Assembly (NCBI GenBank): GCA_036268075.1 | Contig: DATAUV010000117.1 | Span: 231,042-295,041, forward strand | Length of the DNA: 64,000 nucleotides | Source of the DNA: DATARH01 sp036268075 | GTDB lineage: Bacteria; Pseudomonadota; Alphaproteobacteria; ATCC43930; CGMCC-115725 | Direction of reading: 5' to 3' | Shown: piece by piece, positions 40,278 through 51,165 of the stretch | Layout of the letters: every line of letters begins with the position of its first letter | How positions within the stretch are numbered: position 1 is the stretch's first letter | Program-made: the position numbers and the translations under genes | The notes under the pieces: model-generated | What the model was told of the DNA's origin: nothing | Seen by the model: the letters and a program-made list of their open reading frames with translations, nothing else | Databases searched by the model: none

Positions 40278-41156
40278 ATGCAGCCCACCAGGATCGGCAG
40301 TTTCGAGATCGCCCGCATCGCCGATTATGAAGGCCCGTTCTTCCCGCCCGGGGAGTTCTTCCCCGATTTCGATCCGGAGGTCGTGAACGCCAACCGCGAC
40401 ATCATCACCGACCGGCTGATCGACCCGGCGACCGGGAAACTGATCTTCAGCTTCCATAGCTTCGTCGTAAAGACAGGGCGCCATACGGTGCTGATCGACG
40501 CCTGCATCGGCAACGACAAGGATCGCCCGACCCGGCCGCAATTCCATCGCATGCAGAGCTCGTTCATCGGCGACCTCGCCCGAATCGGGGTCAAGCCGGA
40601 AGACATCGACTACGTCATGTGCACGCATCTGCACTGGGACCATGTCGGCTGGAACACAAAGCTCGCCGACGGAAAGTGGGTCCCGACTTTCCCGAACGCG
40701 AAATACGTGATGGCGCGGAAGGAATTCGAGCATTGGCGCGGCATCCATGACAGCGGCGCGGATTCGGCGCATGCGCTGGCCTTTGGCGACAGCATCCTGC
40801 CGGTGGTCAAGACCGGCCAGTCGATGCTGGTCGGCGATGATTTCGCCCTTGAGGACGGGCTGTGGTTCGAGGGCTATCCCGGCCACACGCCCGGCAACGT
40901 CGTGATCCACGCGAAATCGGGCGGCGAGCGCGGCGTGTTTATCGGCGACGTTCTGCACCACCCGCTGCAATGCCTGAAGCCGGAATGGTCGACCGCGGCC
41001 TGCACCGACGCCGCCTTGTCGCGCAAGAGCCGCACCCGGTTCATCGAGGAGCATTCGGACAGCGGCGCGCTGATCCTGCCGGCGCATTTCCCGGCCCCGA
41101 CCGCCGGCCATATCCACCCGCACAAGGGCAATTACCGCTACGATTTCAGGGGATAA
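40278..41156 (+). CDS. Metallo-beta-lactamase-fold hydrolase
   Basis: A 292-residue MBL-fold protein with the metal motif THLHWDH (His117, His119, Asp121, His122), the later GYPGHTPGNVVIH (His ligand) and the metal-bridging Asp in FIGDVLHH. The N-terminal sequence, with FFPPGEFFPDFDPEVV before the fold, is typical of a group of MBL hydrolases acting on lactones or thioesters; the substrate is unknown. Its 3' end overlaps the convergent sulfite-oxidase-like gene by 11 nt. Confidence 0.9.
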   Translation: MQPTRIGSFEIARIADYEGPFFPPGEFFPDFDPEVVNANRDIITDRLIDPATGKLIFSFHSFVVKTGRHTVLIDACIGNDKDRPTRPQFHRMQSSFIGDLARIGVKPEDIDYVMCTHLHWDHVGWNTKLADGKWVPTFPNAKYVMARKEFEHWRGIHDSGADSAHALAFGDSILPVVKTGQSMLVGDDFALEDGLWFEGYPGHTPGNVVIHAKSGGERGVFIGDVLHHPLQCLKPEWSTAACTDAALSRKSRTRFIEEHSDSGALILPAHFPAPTAGHIHPHKGNYRYDFRG

Positions 41157-42123
41157 TTTCGACCTCGACGCTGTGGATCGCGTTGCGCGCCGCCGCAGCC
41201 GGCTGCACGGCGCCGGCCTCGTCGCGGGCACGAGCCATGATCGTGACAGAACCGGGCCGTTCGGGGCGCCACACTGACGAGAATTTCTGCCAGGCGAATT
41301 GTCGGCGCGGCTCGATCTCCGCGGCGCGCCAGCTCTCGCCGCCATCGGTGCTGATGTCGACCGCGGCGACCGGCAAGGCGCCCCAGGCCCAGCCCCAGAT
41401 CTCGGTCTCGCGCATCCCGAGCGTCGCATGCGGGGCCGGTGCGACGATTGCCGATTCCGGCATCACCGCCCAGACCGGACGCATCCCGCCCTCGGGCGCC
41501 GGGTCGTTGTAGAGTGCGGTCGTGAACGGGCCATCGGCCCGGCGGTCGGCCAGCACGATGCGGTCGAGCCACTTGACCGAGTTGGTGCCGTAGAACCCCG
41601 GCACCAGAAGCCGCGCCGGATACCCGTGCTCGGCCGGCAATGGTGCGCCGTTCAATTCAGTCGCGATCAGCACGCTGTCGTCGAGCCGCGCGAGCGGGAG
41701 GTCCTTGGCGTAATTCTCGACCGCATGCCCCTCATAACTGCCGTGGTCGAGCCCGTAGGACCAGACGAACCGCGCCTCGGGCAGCACCCCGGCACGATAG
41801 AGAATGTCGCTCAGCCGCACTCCGCCCCAGACGACGTTCATCACCCGCCGCATCGGCAAATCCGGCCGCTTCGGTGCGCCGGCGCATTGGTGGAACGACT
41901 CGATCTCGGTATGCGGGAAGGCCGCGAGCGCGGCGAGGTCGAGGCGCAGCTCATGGCGCACCAGGCCTTCGACCCGGAACGACCACCCCTCCGCCGCGAC
42001 CTTCGGCACGCCCATATGCGCGAGCACAAAGCACGATTCCGTCGGCGTGATGCGGTCGTGCCGCTGGTGCGGCGCCAGCGGCACGCGGCGATAGGTCCCG
42101 CCCGGCGGCATCGCGGCTTGCAT
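41146..42123 (-). CDS. Molybdopterin-dependent sulfite oxidase-like protein
   Basis: A 325-residue protein of the sulfite oxidase/SorA fold. The Mo-ligating cysteine is Cys80 in ESFHQCAGAPKRP. The Moco-binding domain is followed by the dimerisation domain (GWAWGALPVAAVDISTDGGESW). There is no signal peptide and no heme domain, so it is not a typical exported SorA; the electron acceptor is unknown. The chosen start has an SD (GGAGGA). It is divergent from the selenium operon and convergent with the MBL gene, with an 11-nt overlap at the 3' ends. Confidence 0.88.
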   Translation of the reverse strand: MQAAMPPGGTYRRVPLAPHQRHDRITPTESCFVLAHMGVPKVAAEGWSFRVEGLVRHELRLDLAALAAFPHTEIESFHQCAGAPKRPDLPMRRVMNVVWGGVRLSDILYRAGVLPEARFVWSYGLDHGSYEGHAVENYAKDLPLARLDDSVLIATELNGAPLPAEHGYPARLLVPGFYGTNSVKWLDRIVLADRRADGPFTTALYNDPAPEGGMRPVWAVMPESAIVAPAPHATLGMRETEIWGWAWGALPVAAVDISTDGGESWRAAEIEPRRQFAWQKFSSVWRPERPGSVTIMARARDEAGAVQPAAAARNAIHSVEVEIIP

Positions 42124-42181
42124 GGCATCCTCCCGACCCGGTTTGCCTCGATCTGAGCGCGATTGTGGCATAGTAGCGCCG

Positions 42182-44367
<2,186 letters not shown>

Positions 44368-44371
<4 letters not shown>

Positions 44372-45681
44372 GGCTTCCGTCGGTCGACCGCGTCCTCCAG
44401 GCGTCACCCGAGCTGATCGCGAAATACGGGCGCAGCCTGGTGCTCGACGCCGTGCGCGCTGCGCTCGCCGAGCGGCGGGCGGGCGGCGAGGACGCGGGAA
44501 TCCCCGACATCCTCACCGCCGCCGAAGCCGCGCTGGCGGCGGTGACCGCCAAGTCGCAGCGGCGCGTGTTCAACCTCACCGGCACCGTGCTGCACACCAA
44601 TCTGGGTCGTGCGCCGCTACCGGAAGAGGCGATCGAGGCGGCGGCGGAGGCGATGCGCTCGCCGACCTCGCTCGAATACGAGCTCGAAAGCGGCAGGCGC
44701 GGCGAGCGCGACGACCATATCGCCCACTGGCTCACTCGCCTGACCGGCGCCGAGGCGGCGCTCGCGGTCAACAACAACGCGGGGGCGCTGGTGCTGGCGC
44801 TCAACGCCCTCGCCGCCGGGCGCGAGACGATCGTGTCGCGCGGCGAACTGATCGAGATCGGCGGCGCGTTTCGCCTCCCCGACATCATGGCCCGCGCCGG
44901 CACGACATTGCGGGAGGTCGGCACCACCAACCGCACCCATCTGCGCGACTTCGCCGCCGCGATCGGGCCGGAGACCGGCCTGATCCTCAAGGTCCACACC
45001 AGCAATTACGAGATCCAAGGCTTTACCGCGGCTGCGCCGACCCCGCGCCTCGCGGAGCTTGCGCGCGAGCACAAGGTTCCGCTGGTCGAGGACCTCGGCA
45101 GCGGCACGCTGGTCGGGCTCGAACGCTGGGGGTTGCCGCACGAGCCGACCGTGGCCGAGGCGCTCAAGGCCGGCGCCGACCTCGTCACCTTCAGCGGCGA
45201 CAAGCTGCTCGGCGGCCCGCAAGCCGGGCTGATCGTCGGCCGCAGGGACCTGATCGCGGCGCTCGCCCGCAACCCGCTCAAGCGCGCCCTGCGCCTCGAC
45301 AAGATCCGTCTCGCCGCGCTCGAGGCGGTGCTGCGCCTCTATGCCGACCCTGACCGGCTCGCCGCACGCCTGCCGGCCCTGCGCCTCCTCGTCCGCCAGC
45401 GCGACGAAATCGCCGCCTTGGCGGCCCGGATCGCAGCGCAGATGCCGGGCGCGACGGTCGTCGAGACCAACAGCCAGATCGGCAGCGGCGCCCTTCCCGT
45501 CTCGCTGCTGCCGAGCGCCGGCATCGCCTTGACCCCGAGCGGCTCCGCGGAGGCGCTGGCGGCGAGGCTACGCGCCCTGCCGATCCCGGTCATCGGGCGG
45601 ATCGAAGGCGGCAAGGTGGTCCTCGACCTCCGCTGCCTGGAGGACGAGACCGCGTTCCTCGCGCAGCTCGACCGGCTATGA
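44368..45681 (+). CDS. selA: L-seryl-tRNA(Sec) selenium transferase
   Basis: SelA converts Ser-tRNA(Sec) to Sec-tRNA(Sec) using selenophosphate. The 437-residue PLP enzyme has LPSVDRVLQ at the start, VFNLTGTVLHTNLGRAPL, NNNAGALVLALNAL and the PLP lysine Lys279 in TFSGDKLLGGPQAG. Length and motifs are normal. Its ATG overlaps the selD stop and its end overlaps selB, so the three genes are strictly coupled. Confidence 0.96.
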
Positions 45682-47588
45682 TCCTCGCCACCGCGGGCCA
45701 TATCGACCACGGCAAAACTGCGCTGGTGCGCGCGCTGACCGGGATCGACGCCGATCGCCTGCCCGAGGAAAAGCAACGCGGGCTGACGATCGATCTCGGC
45801 TTTGCCTACGCGACCCTCTCCGACGGCACCGAGCTCGGGTTTGTCGACGTGCCCGGCCACGAGCGCTTTCTGCCGAACATGCTGGCCGGCGTTTTGTCGA
45901 TCGACCGGGTGCTGCTGATCGTCGCCGCCGATGACGGGCCGCGGCCGCAAACGCTCGAACATCTCGACATCCTCGGGCTGATCGGCGTCGCGGAGCTGAC
46001 CGGTGTCGTCACCAAGACCGACCGCGTGCCGCCCGAGCGCGTCGCGGCGGTGACGGCGGAAGTCGCCGCGCTGCTCGCCGACGCCGGGTACGGCGCGAGC
46101 CCGATCCTCGCCGTTTCCGCCCGCACCGGCGACGGCATCTCCGCGCTGATCGAGCATTTGCGCGACAGCGCGATCCTCGCCGAGATCGAGCGGGCAACCC
46201 ACCCGCCGCGCGGCCGATTCCGCCTGCCGGTCGACCGCGTGTTCTCCTTGCCCGGGATCGGCATGGTCGTAACCGGCACGGTCGCCGCAGGCGGCGTGGC
46301 CGTCGGAGACCGGCTGCTGGTCAGCCCGCGCGGGATCGAGGCGCGCGTCCGCGGCATCCATGCGCAGAACCGCGCTGTCGACCACGCGGGCGCGGGCGAG
46401 CGCTGCGCCCTCAACCTGGCCGGCGTGTTCCCCGACGGCCGCGAGCCGCATCGCGGCGACTGGGTTATCGCGCCGGAACTGCACCTGCCGACGAACCGCA
46501 TCGATGTCGGGTTCAAGGTCTCGCCGACGGCCCCGGCACCGCTGCGCGACGGGCTTCCGGTGCATCTGCACCTCGGCACCGAGGACATCGTCGCCCGCGT
46601 CCATGTCCTCGGCCAGCGCACGATCGCACCGGGCGAAACCGGCTTGGTGCAGCTCGACCTCGACCACGCGATCGGGGCGCTGTGGGGCGATCGGGCCGTG
46701 CTGCGCGATCATGCGGCGCGGCACACGCTCGCCGGCGGCCGCGTGCTCGACCCGACCCCACCGCGCCGCGGCCGGGCCCGCCCCGAGCGCCTCGCCGTGC
46801 TCGACGCCCACCGTGAGCCCGATTCGAGTGTCGCGCTCGCGCGGCTGGTCGAGCTCTCGGGCGTGATCGAGCTGGCGCCGTTTGCCCTCGCCCGCAACCT
46901 TGACGCCGCGGCATTGGAGGCGGCGTCGGCCGGATTCCTGAGGCTCGGCCCATCGCGTGCCCCGCTAGTCGCGAGCGCCGATCATCTGGCGCGGCTCGGC
47001 GACGCCATCGCGGAACGGCTGGGCGAGTTTCACCGCGCCAACCCCGAGGCGCTCGGTCCGACCCGCGCCGCACTCTATCGGCTGATGCGCGGCACGGGGC
47101 CGGAAGCGGCCTTTGACGCGGCGCTGGCAACATCGGCCGCCGATGGTCGGATCGTCCGCGACGGCGCCATCTTGCGGCTGCCCGAGCACAAGCCTCGCCT
47201 GACCCGCGACGACGAGCGGTTATGGGAGCGCGTCCACCCGCTGCTGCGCAACGGCGAGCTGCGGTCGCCGCGGGTCCGCGAGCTCGCCGAAGCGCTCGGG
47301 GTCGAGCCGGAGCCGATGATCCGCTTCTTGAAGCGCGTCGAGCGCTTCGGCCGCGTCGCCGCGGTCGCACCCAACCGATACTTCCTGCCGGAAGCGGTTG
47401 CCCGCCTGGCCGAGATCGCACGCGAACTCGCCGAACAAGGCCCGTTTACCGCAACAACTTACAAGGACGCCTCCGGCATCGGCCGCAACCTCGCGATCGA
47501 GGTGCTGGAGCATCTCGATGCGATCGGCGTCACCAAGCGCGTCGGCGACGCTCGCATCGTCGTGCGCGACAGCGCGGTGTTCGGCTAA
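45678..47588 (+). CDS. selB: Selenocysteine-specific elongation factor SelB
   Basis: SelB delivers Sec-tRNA(Sec) to UGA codons next to a SECIS element. The 636-residue protein starts with the GTPase P-loop GHIDHGKT (7-14), then G2/G3 (RGLTIDLGF, DVPGHERF), TKTD, and EF-Tu-like domains II and III. The C-terminal four winged helices (about 370-636, for example GRNLAIEVLEHLDAIGV) bind the SECIS hairpin. It overlaps selA by 4 nt (ATGA). No selC tRNA or recognisable selenoprotein is in this window. Confidence 0.95.
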   Translation: MILATAGHIDHGKTALVRALTGIDADRLPEEKQRGLTIDLGFAYATLSDGTELGFVDVPGHERFLPNMLAGVLSIDRVLLIVAADDGPRPQTLEHLDILGLIGVAELTGVVTKTDRVPPERVAAVTAEVAALLADAGYGASPILAVSARTGDGISALIEHLRDSAILAEIERATHPPRGRFRLPVDRVFSLPGIGMVVTGTVAAGGVAVGDRLLVSPRGIEARVRGIHAQNRAVDHAGAGERCALNLAGVFPDGREPHRGDWVIAPELHLPTNRIDVGFKVSPTAPAPLRDGLPVHLHLGTEDIVARVHVLGQRTIAPGETGLVQLDLDHAIGALWGDRAVLRDHAARHTLAGGRVLDPTPPRRGRARPERLAVLDAHREPDSSVALARLVELSGVIELAPFALARNLDAAALEAASAGFLRLGPSRAPLVASADHLARLGDAIAERLGEFHRANPEALGPTRAALYRLMRGTGPEAAFDAALATSAADGRIVRDGAILRLPEHKPRLTRDDERLWERVHPLLRNGELRSPRVRELAEALGVEPEPMIRFLKRVERFGRVAAVAPNRYFLPEAVARLAEIARELAEQGPFTATTYKDASGIGRNLAIEVLEHLDAIGVTKRVGDARIVVRDSAVFG

Positions 47589-47594
47589 CCGCGC

Positions 47595-48320
47595 TCACGC
47601 CGACGCGAGCAACCTGCCGTAGCCTTGGACCTTCGCCCCCACCCCGGCGAGCCGCAGCGCATGCCACATGATCGCCAGGTTCGACGAAACGACCGGCTTC
47701 CCGAGATCGGTTTCGAGCATCTCCAGCACCGGCAGCGTCGGCATCCCCGTCCCGCTCAAAAACACCGCCTGGGCCTCCGCGCAATCGACCGAGCGGGCCA
47801 GCGCACAGGCGCGTTCGGCGCTTTCGTCATAGATGTTGGTGACACCCTTGAGGTTGTCGCAGCCGACCACCCGAAACCCGTGCGCCTCCAGATGCGCCTT
47901 GCCCTGCGCGGTCGTCTCGGCCGAGTAGGGCGCTCCCAGCGCCACACGCTCCACTCCGAGTCGCTGCAAGGCAGCAGCAACCGAGCCGAACGCGGTCACG
48001 ACGCGCCGCCCCCTCGTCTCGGACAGCCGCGCCAGCAGCGCCGCCTCGCCGTCGATCCCGAGCGTGTAGCTGGTCGCGGTGTGTGCGATCACGATCACCT
48101 CCGGCTTGACCATCGCCAACAGCTCGACCGACTCGTCGAGGTGTTCGATCATCATCCGGTTGCGCGCCTCCTGACCGTCGAGCGAGCCGGTGACGCCGCG
48201 CGCGACCATGCGGTGGAAATGCAGCGACACGCCGGCCGGCGCCAGCGCCATCAACTCCGGCTCGATCGTCGGGTTGCCCGGCGGCAGCAGGAAGCCGAGG
48301 CGGGCGCGGTAGCCCATCAT
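47595..48320 (-). CDS. Asp/Glu/hydantoin racemase-superfamily protein (maleate isomerase/arylmalonate decarboxylase type) lacking family cysteines
   Basis: A 241-residue protein of the maleate isomerase-like group (GFLLPPGNPTIEPEL, FHRMVARGVTG, SNLAIMWHALRLAG). In active members, one cysteine sits after IVIA...-type strands and a second in a S-C-T motif. Here the positions read HTATS (80-84) and SGTGMPT (189-195), with no Cys at either place. It may be inactive, use another mechanism, or belong to an uncharacterised subgroup. It lies 13 nt after the CoA-transferase gene on the same strand, so a role in dicarboxylic acid metabolism is plausible. Confidence 0.78.
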   Translation of the reverse strand: MMGYRARLGFLLPPGNPTIEPELMALAPAGVSLHFHRMVARGVTGSLDGQEARNRMMIEHLDESVELLAMVKPEVIVIAHTATSYTLGIDGEAALLARLSETRGRRVVTAFGSVAAALQRLGVERVALGAPYSAETTAQGKAHLEAHGFRVVGCDNLKGVTNIYDESAERACALARSVDCAEAQAVFLSGTGMPTLPVLEMLETDLGKPVVSSNLAIMWHALRLAGVGAKVQGYGRLLASA

Positions 48321-48333
48321 GGGGTTTGGCCGA

Positions 48334-49530
48334 TCATACGATCCCGTCGCGCTTCATCCGCGCGACCTCGTCCGGATCGACGCCGCACAGCGCGCCGAGC
48401 AATTCGGCCGTGTGCTCGCCGAGCAGCGGCGGCCGGGTGATCTCGGCCGGCGAGTCCGACAATTTGATCGGGCAACCCACGGTCTGATAGGTGCCGCGGG
48501 TCGGGTAGTCGATGTCGACGATCATCTCGCGCGCCTTCAGATGCGGGTCGGCCAGCACCTCGCCGGTGTCCTGGCAGGCGCCGCACGGCACCCCCGCATC
48601 GCCGAGGAGGCGCATCACCTCGTGCTTGGTGTGCTTGCGGGTCCATTCCTCGACGATCGCGTTGAGCGCGTCGCGGTTTTCCCAGCGCGCGTCGCCGGTC
48701 GCATAAGCCGGATCGTCGGCGAGCTCGGGGCGGCCGATGACCTGCGCCATCGCCTTCCACATCTGCTGCTGGACCAGCACGATGACGTAATCGTTGGGAC
48801 CGCCCGGCGCGCAAGGATAGGTCGTGCCGGGCACGGTATGGCCGAGCTGGTTGCCGTGCCGCTCCATCGGCCGCCCCTGGCGCTGGTGGTCGCGGAGACT
48901 GACGCGGACGATGTTGACGACGGCATCCTGCATCGACACCTCGACATGCTGGCCGCGTCCGGTCTGGTGCCGCTGCTGGATCGCGGCGAGGATGCCGATC
49001 GCCATTTGCATCCCGGTGCCGCTGTCGCCGATCGCCGGCAACACCAGCGTCGGCGGGTTTTCCGGAAAGCCGGTCACGCTCATCGCCCCGCCCATCGCCT
49101 GCGCCACCGGCTCGTAGCTCTTGAACCCGGCATAGGGGCCATAGCTGCCGAACCCCTTGATCGTCGCGTAGATGAGGCGCGGGTTGAGGTCGCGCAGCAC
49201 ATCCCAGCCGAGCCCCAACCGATCCATCGCGCCAGGACCGAAATTCTCCAGCACCACATCGGCTTGCTTCGCGACCTCCTTGAACAGCCGCTTCCCCTCC
49301 TCGGTCTTGAGGTTGAGGGTGAGGCTGCGCTTGTTGGCGTTGAAGAGGAGGAAGAAGAGGCTGTCCGACCCCTTGATGTCGGCATGAACCGTGCGCGCGA
49401 CATCGCCGCCTTTCGGCTCCTCGAGCTTGATCACGTCGGCGCCGAGAAACGCCATGATCTGCGCGCAAGCGGGTCCCGCCTGGTTGTGTGTCATGTCGAT
49501 GACGCGGATATGATCGAGCGCCTTGCTCAT
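48334..49530 (-). CDS. CaiB/BaiF (family III) CoA-transferase, formyl-CoA transferase-like
   Basis: A 398-residue family III CoA-transferase, closest by eye to formyl-CoA:oxalate CoA-transferase (Frc). The catalytic Asp169 is in AIGDSGTGMQ, and the segments VIDMTHNQAGPACAQIMAFLGADVIKLE (first ~30 residues) and PRLIYATIKGFGSYGPY match that family. MSKALDHIRV was taken as the start. No oxalyl-CoA decarboxylase gene is adjacent, so the acceptor acid is uncertain. It is likely co-transcribed with the racemase-superfamily gene. Confidence 0.88.
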   Translation of the reverse strand: MSKALDHIRVIDMTHNQAGPACAQIMAFLGADVIKLEEPKGGDVARTVHADIKGSDSLFFLLFNANKRSLTLNLKTEEGKRLFKEVAKQADVVLENFGPGAMDRLGLGWDVLRDLNPRLIYATIKGFGSYGPYAGFKSYEPVAQAMGGAMSVTGFPENPPTLVLPAIGDSGTGMQMAIGILAAIQQRHQTGRGQHVEVSMQDAVVNIVRVSLRDHQRQGRPMERHGNQLGHTVPGTTYPCAPGGPNDYVIVLVQQQMWKAMAQVIGRPELADDPAYATGDARWENRDALNAIVEEWTRKHTKHEVMRLLGDAGVPCGACQDTGEVLADPHLKAREMIVDIDYPTRGTYQTVGCPIKLSDSPAEITRPPLLGEHTAELLGALCGVDPDEVARMKRDGIV

Positions 49531-49692
49531 CTGCCGGTTCCCCACGGAAGTCCTCGCTGCTTGGCGAGCCTATGTTATTGGCGGAGCCGATGGAACTTGC
49601 CATCCCGCATAGCCGGATTTCGGGACCTAGAACGAGACATGCCGGACTGACGAGACAGAGGCGTTCTGTGTCCAGTATATGGGGTGGCCCGT

Positions 49693-50340
49693 CTACAAGG
49701 CGGCAGCGGAATGGGTCGGCCGACGACCCGGTACGCTCAGTTCAGACCACGCTTGGCGGATAATCTGTCTCGCGCCGAACATGCCCAGGCCGGCCATAAC
49801 CAGGGCGATGAGCAAATCCGGCCAGCCGCTTCCCGTGCCGACCACCCCTATTGCGGCGAGTAGTACGGCTAGGTTGCCGATCACGTCGTTCCGCGAGCAC
49901 AGCCAGATCGAGCGCATGTTGCTGTCGCCCGACCGATACGCATATAGGGCCGCCGCAACCACCCCGTTCGCAACGAGCGCCGCGACGCCGATTAAGCCCA
50001 CCAGTTCCGCATGGGGAACCGTCCCGGCTATGGCGTGACAGCCGGCGCTGACGAGGACGCCGAGACCGAACAGGCCCATCGTCGCTCCCTTGATCAGCGC
50101 AGCACGCGCTCTCCAGGCGAGTGCCAACCCGGCGACCGAAAGGCTGATCCCGTAATTTGCGGCGTCGGCGAGGAAATCGAGTGCATCTGCCTGGAGGGCG
50201 CTCGACCCGGCCATAATGCTGCCGCCGATCTCGACCACGAACATCGCGAGGTTGATGACGAGCGCAGCGCAAAGCACGACGCGAAATGTTCGATCACCGT
50301 TCGCCGGCTCGGGGGTACAATCGCAACACGACCCACTCAT
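49693..50340 (-). CDS. Cation diffusion facilitator-type transporter
   Basis: A 215-residue membrane protein with about six hydrophobic segments, beginning with a cysteine-rich tail (MSGSCCDCTPE). Metal-site residues appear in the second helix region (QADALDFLADAANYG) and the fifth (CSRNDVIGNLAVLL), as in cation diffusion facilitators, which export Zn, Co or Mn by antiport. The usual C-terminal cytoplasmic metal-binding domain is missing. A promoter or neighbour linking it to a specific metal is not visible. Confidence 0.8.
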   Translation of the reverse strand: MSGSCCDCTPEPANGDRTFRVVLCAALVINLAMFVVEIGGSIMAGSSALQADALDFLADAANYGISLSVAGLALAWRARAALIKGATMGLFGLGVLVSAGCHAIAGTVPHAELVGLIGVAALVANGVVAAALYAYRSGDSNMRSIWLCSRNDVIGNLAVLLAAIGVVGTGSGWPDLLIALVMAGLGMFGARQIIRQAWSELSVPGRRPTHSAAAL

Positions 50341-50437
50341 CTAATTCTCGGCTCTACGTTTCCTGTCAGCTATGTCGTGGCTGATCGCTGGATGTGAAGG
50401 GTCTGCGGGTTCGGTGCGCAGCGCCCTCGCGCCGCCC

Positions 50438-50497
50438 TCACTCGTCAAACGACCGGGTGATGTCGATGACGCGGATGCCTTTAAGGGCCCGGCTCAT
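50438..50497 (-). pseudogene. Remnant of a second CaiB/BaiF CoA-transferase
   Basis: A 19-codon frame from ATG 50497 with a good SD (AAGGAG) encodes MSRALKGIRVIDITRSFDE and then stops. The first 14 residues parallel the start of the neighbouring CoA-transferase (MSKALDHIRVIDMT). The rest of the gene is absent, so this is a decayed or deleted paralogue, possibly left by recombination. The surrounding 50341-50574 contains nothing else recognisable. Confidence 0.65.
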
Positions 50498-50574
50498 GGG
50501 TCGCTCCTTCGCCGGATTGCGCGGCGAGCCTAGCATCAACTAGGCTGCCCGAAACCCCGACGGAGGCAGAGTCG

Positions 50575-51147
50575 ATGGCGGCAGACCCGAACAACGTGAT
50601 CCTGACCGGCGAGAACCCGTTCATCCGGCTGAGCGCGACCGATGGCGGGCCGATCACGACCAATGCCAGCTTCTGGCGCATCGTCACCTGCCCCGCCGGC
50701 CCCGGCCATGTGCTCTATCTCAAAAGCGAGCTGACCGAGAGCCGCTGGGCGATCTATTCCGACAACATCGCGATGGCGCGATGGCTGCAGAACACCGTGC
50801 AGGGAATGCTCAACGCCGAGACCGCCGACACGACGATCCCGGTCACCGAGGCCGAGTTCGAGAAGTCGGGCGACCCCAAATATTATTGGACCGAGCACGT
50901 GATGTCGCGCGACCTCGACCTGGCGCTGACCTGGTACGAGATCGGCGACCCGCTGCTGATCCACACCAACCCGGGTGAAGGCGGGCGCAAATACGGCGTC
51001 TGCACCCTCTTGATCCCGGCGCTCGGCGCGCGTCTCACCGGCAACGGCACCGAAGCCGCCGGCCGGCCATGGCCGCTGCAGCGCGAAGGCCGCCCGTTCA
51101 GCACCTGCGCGCTGGCGTTTTCCGAAAGCTGGACCGAGGCGCGCTGA
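50575..51147 (+). CDS. Hypothetical protein of 190 residues
   Basis: I do not recognise the family. The 190-residue protein has no signal peptide or membrane helix; motifs include NVILTGENPFIRLSATDGGP, a central ESRWAIYSDNIAMARWLQ and KYYWTEHVMSRDLDLALTWYEIGDP. Tryptophan and tyrosine are frequent, and a beta-rich fold seems likely. It lies in a CoA- and acid-metabolism region, convergent with an amidohydrolase gene after an 18-base gap. Confidence 0.65.
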   Translation: MAADPNNVILTGENPFIRLSATDGGPITTNASFWRIVTCPAGPGHVLYLKSELTESRWAIYSDNIAMARWLQNTVQGMLNAETADTTIPVTEAEFEKSGDPKYYWTEHVMSRDLDLALTWYEIGDPLLIHTNPGEGGRKYGVCTLLIPALGARLTGNGTEAAGRPWPLQREGRPFSTCALAFSESWTEAR

Positions 51148-51165
51148 TCAGCAGCGGAAATCGCC

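Noticed and set aside
48317..49650. Overlapping frames opposite the CoA-transferase gene
   Set aside because: They mirror the intact Frc-like gene and have no motifs of their own.
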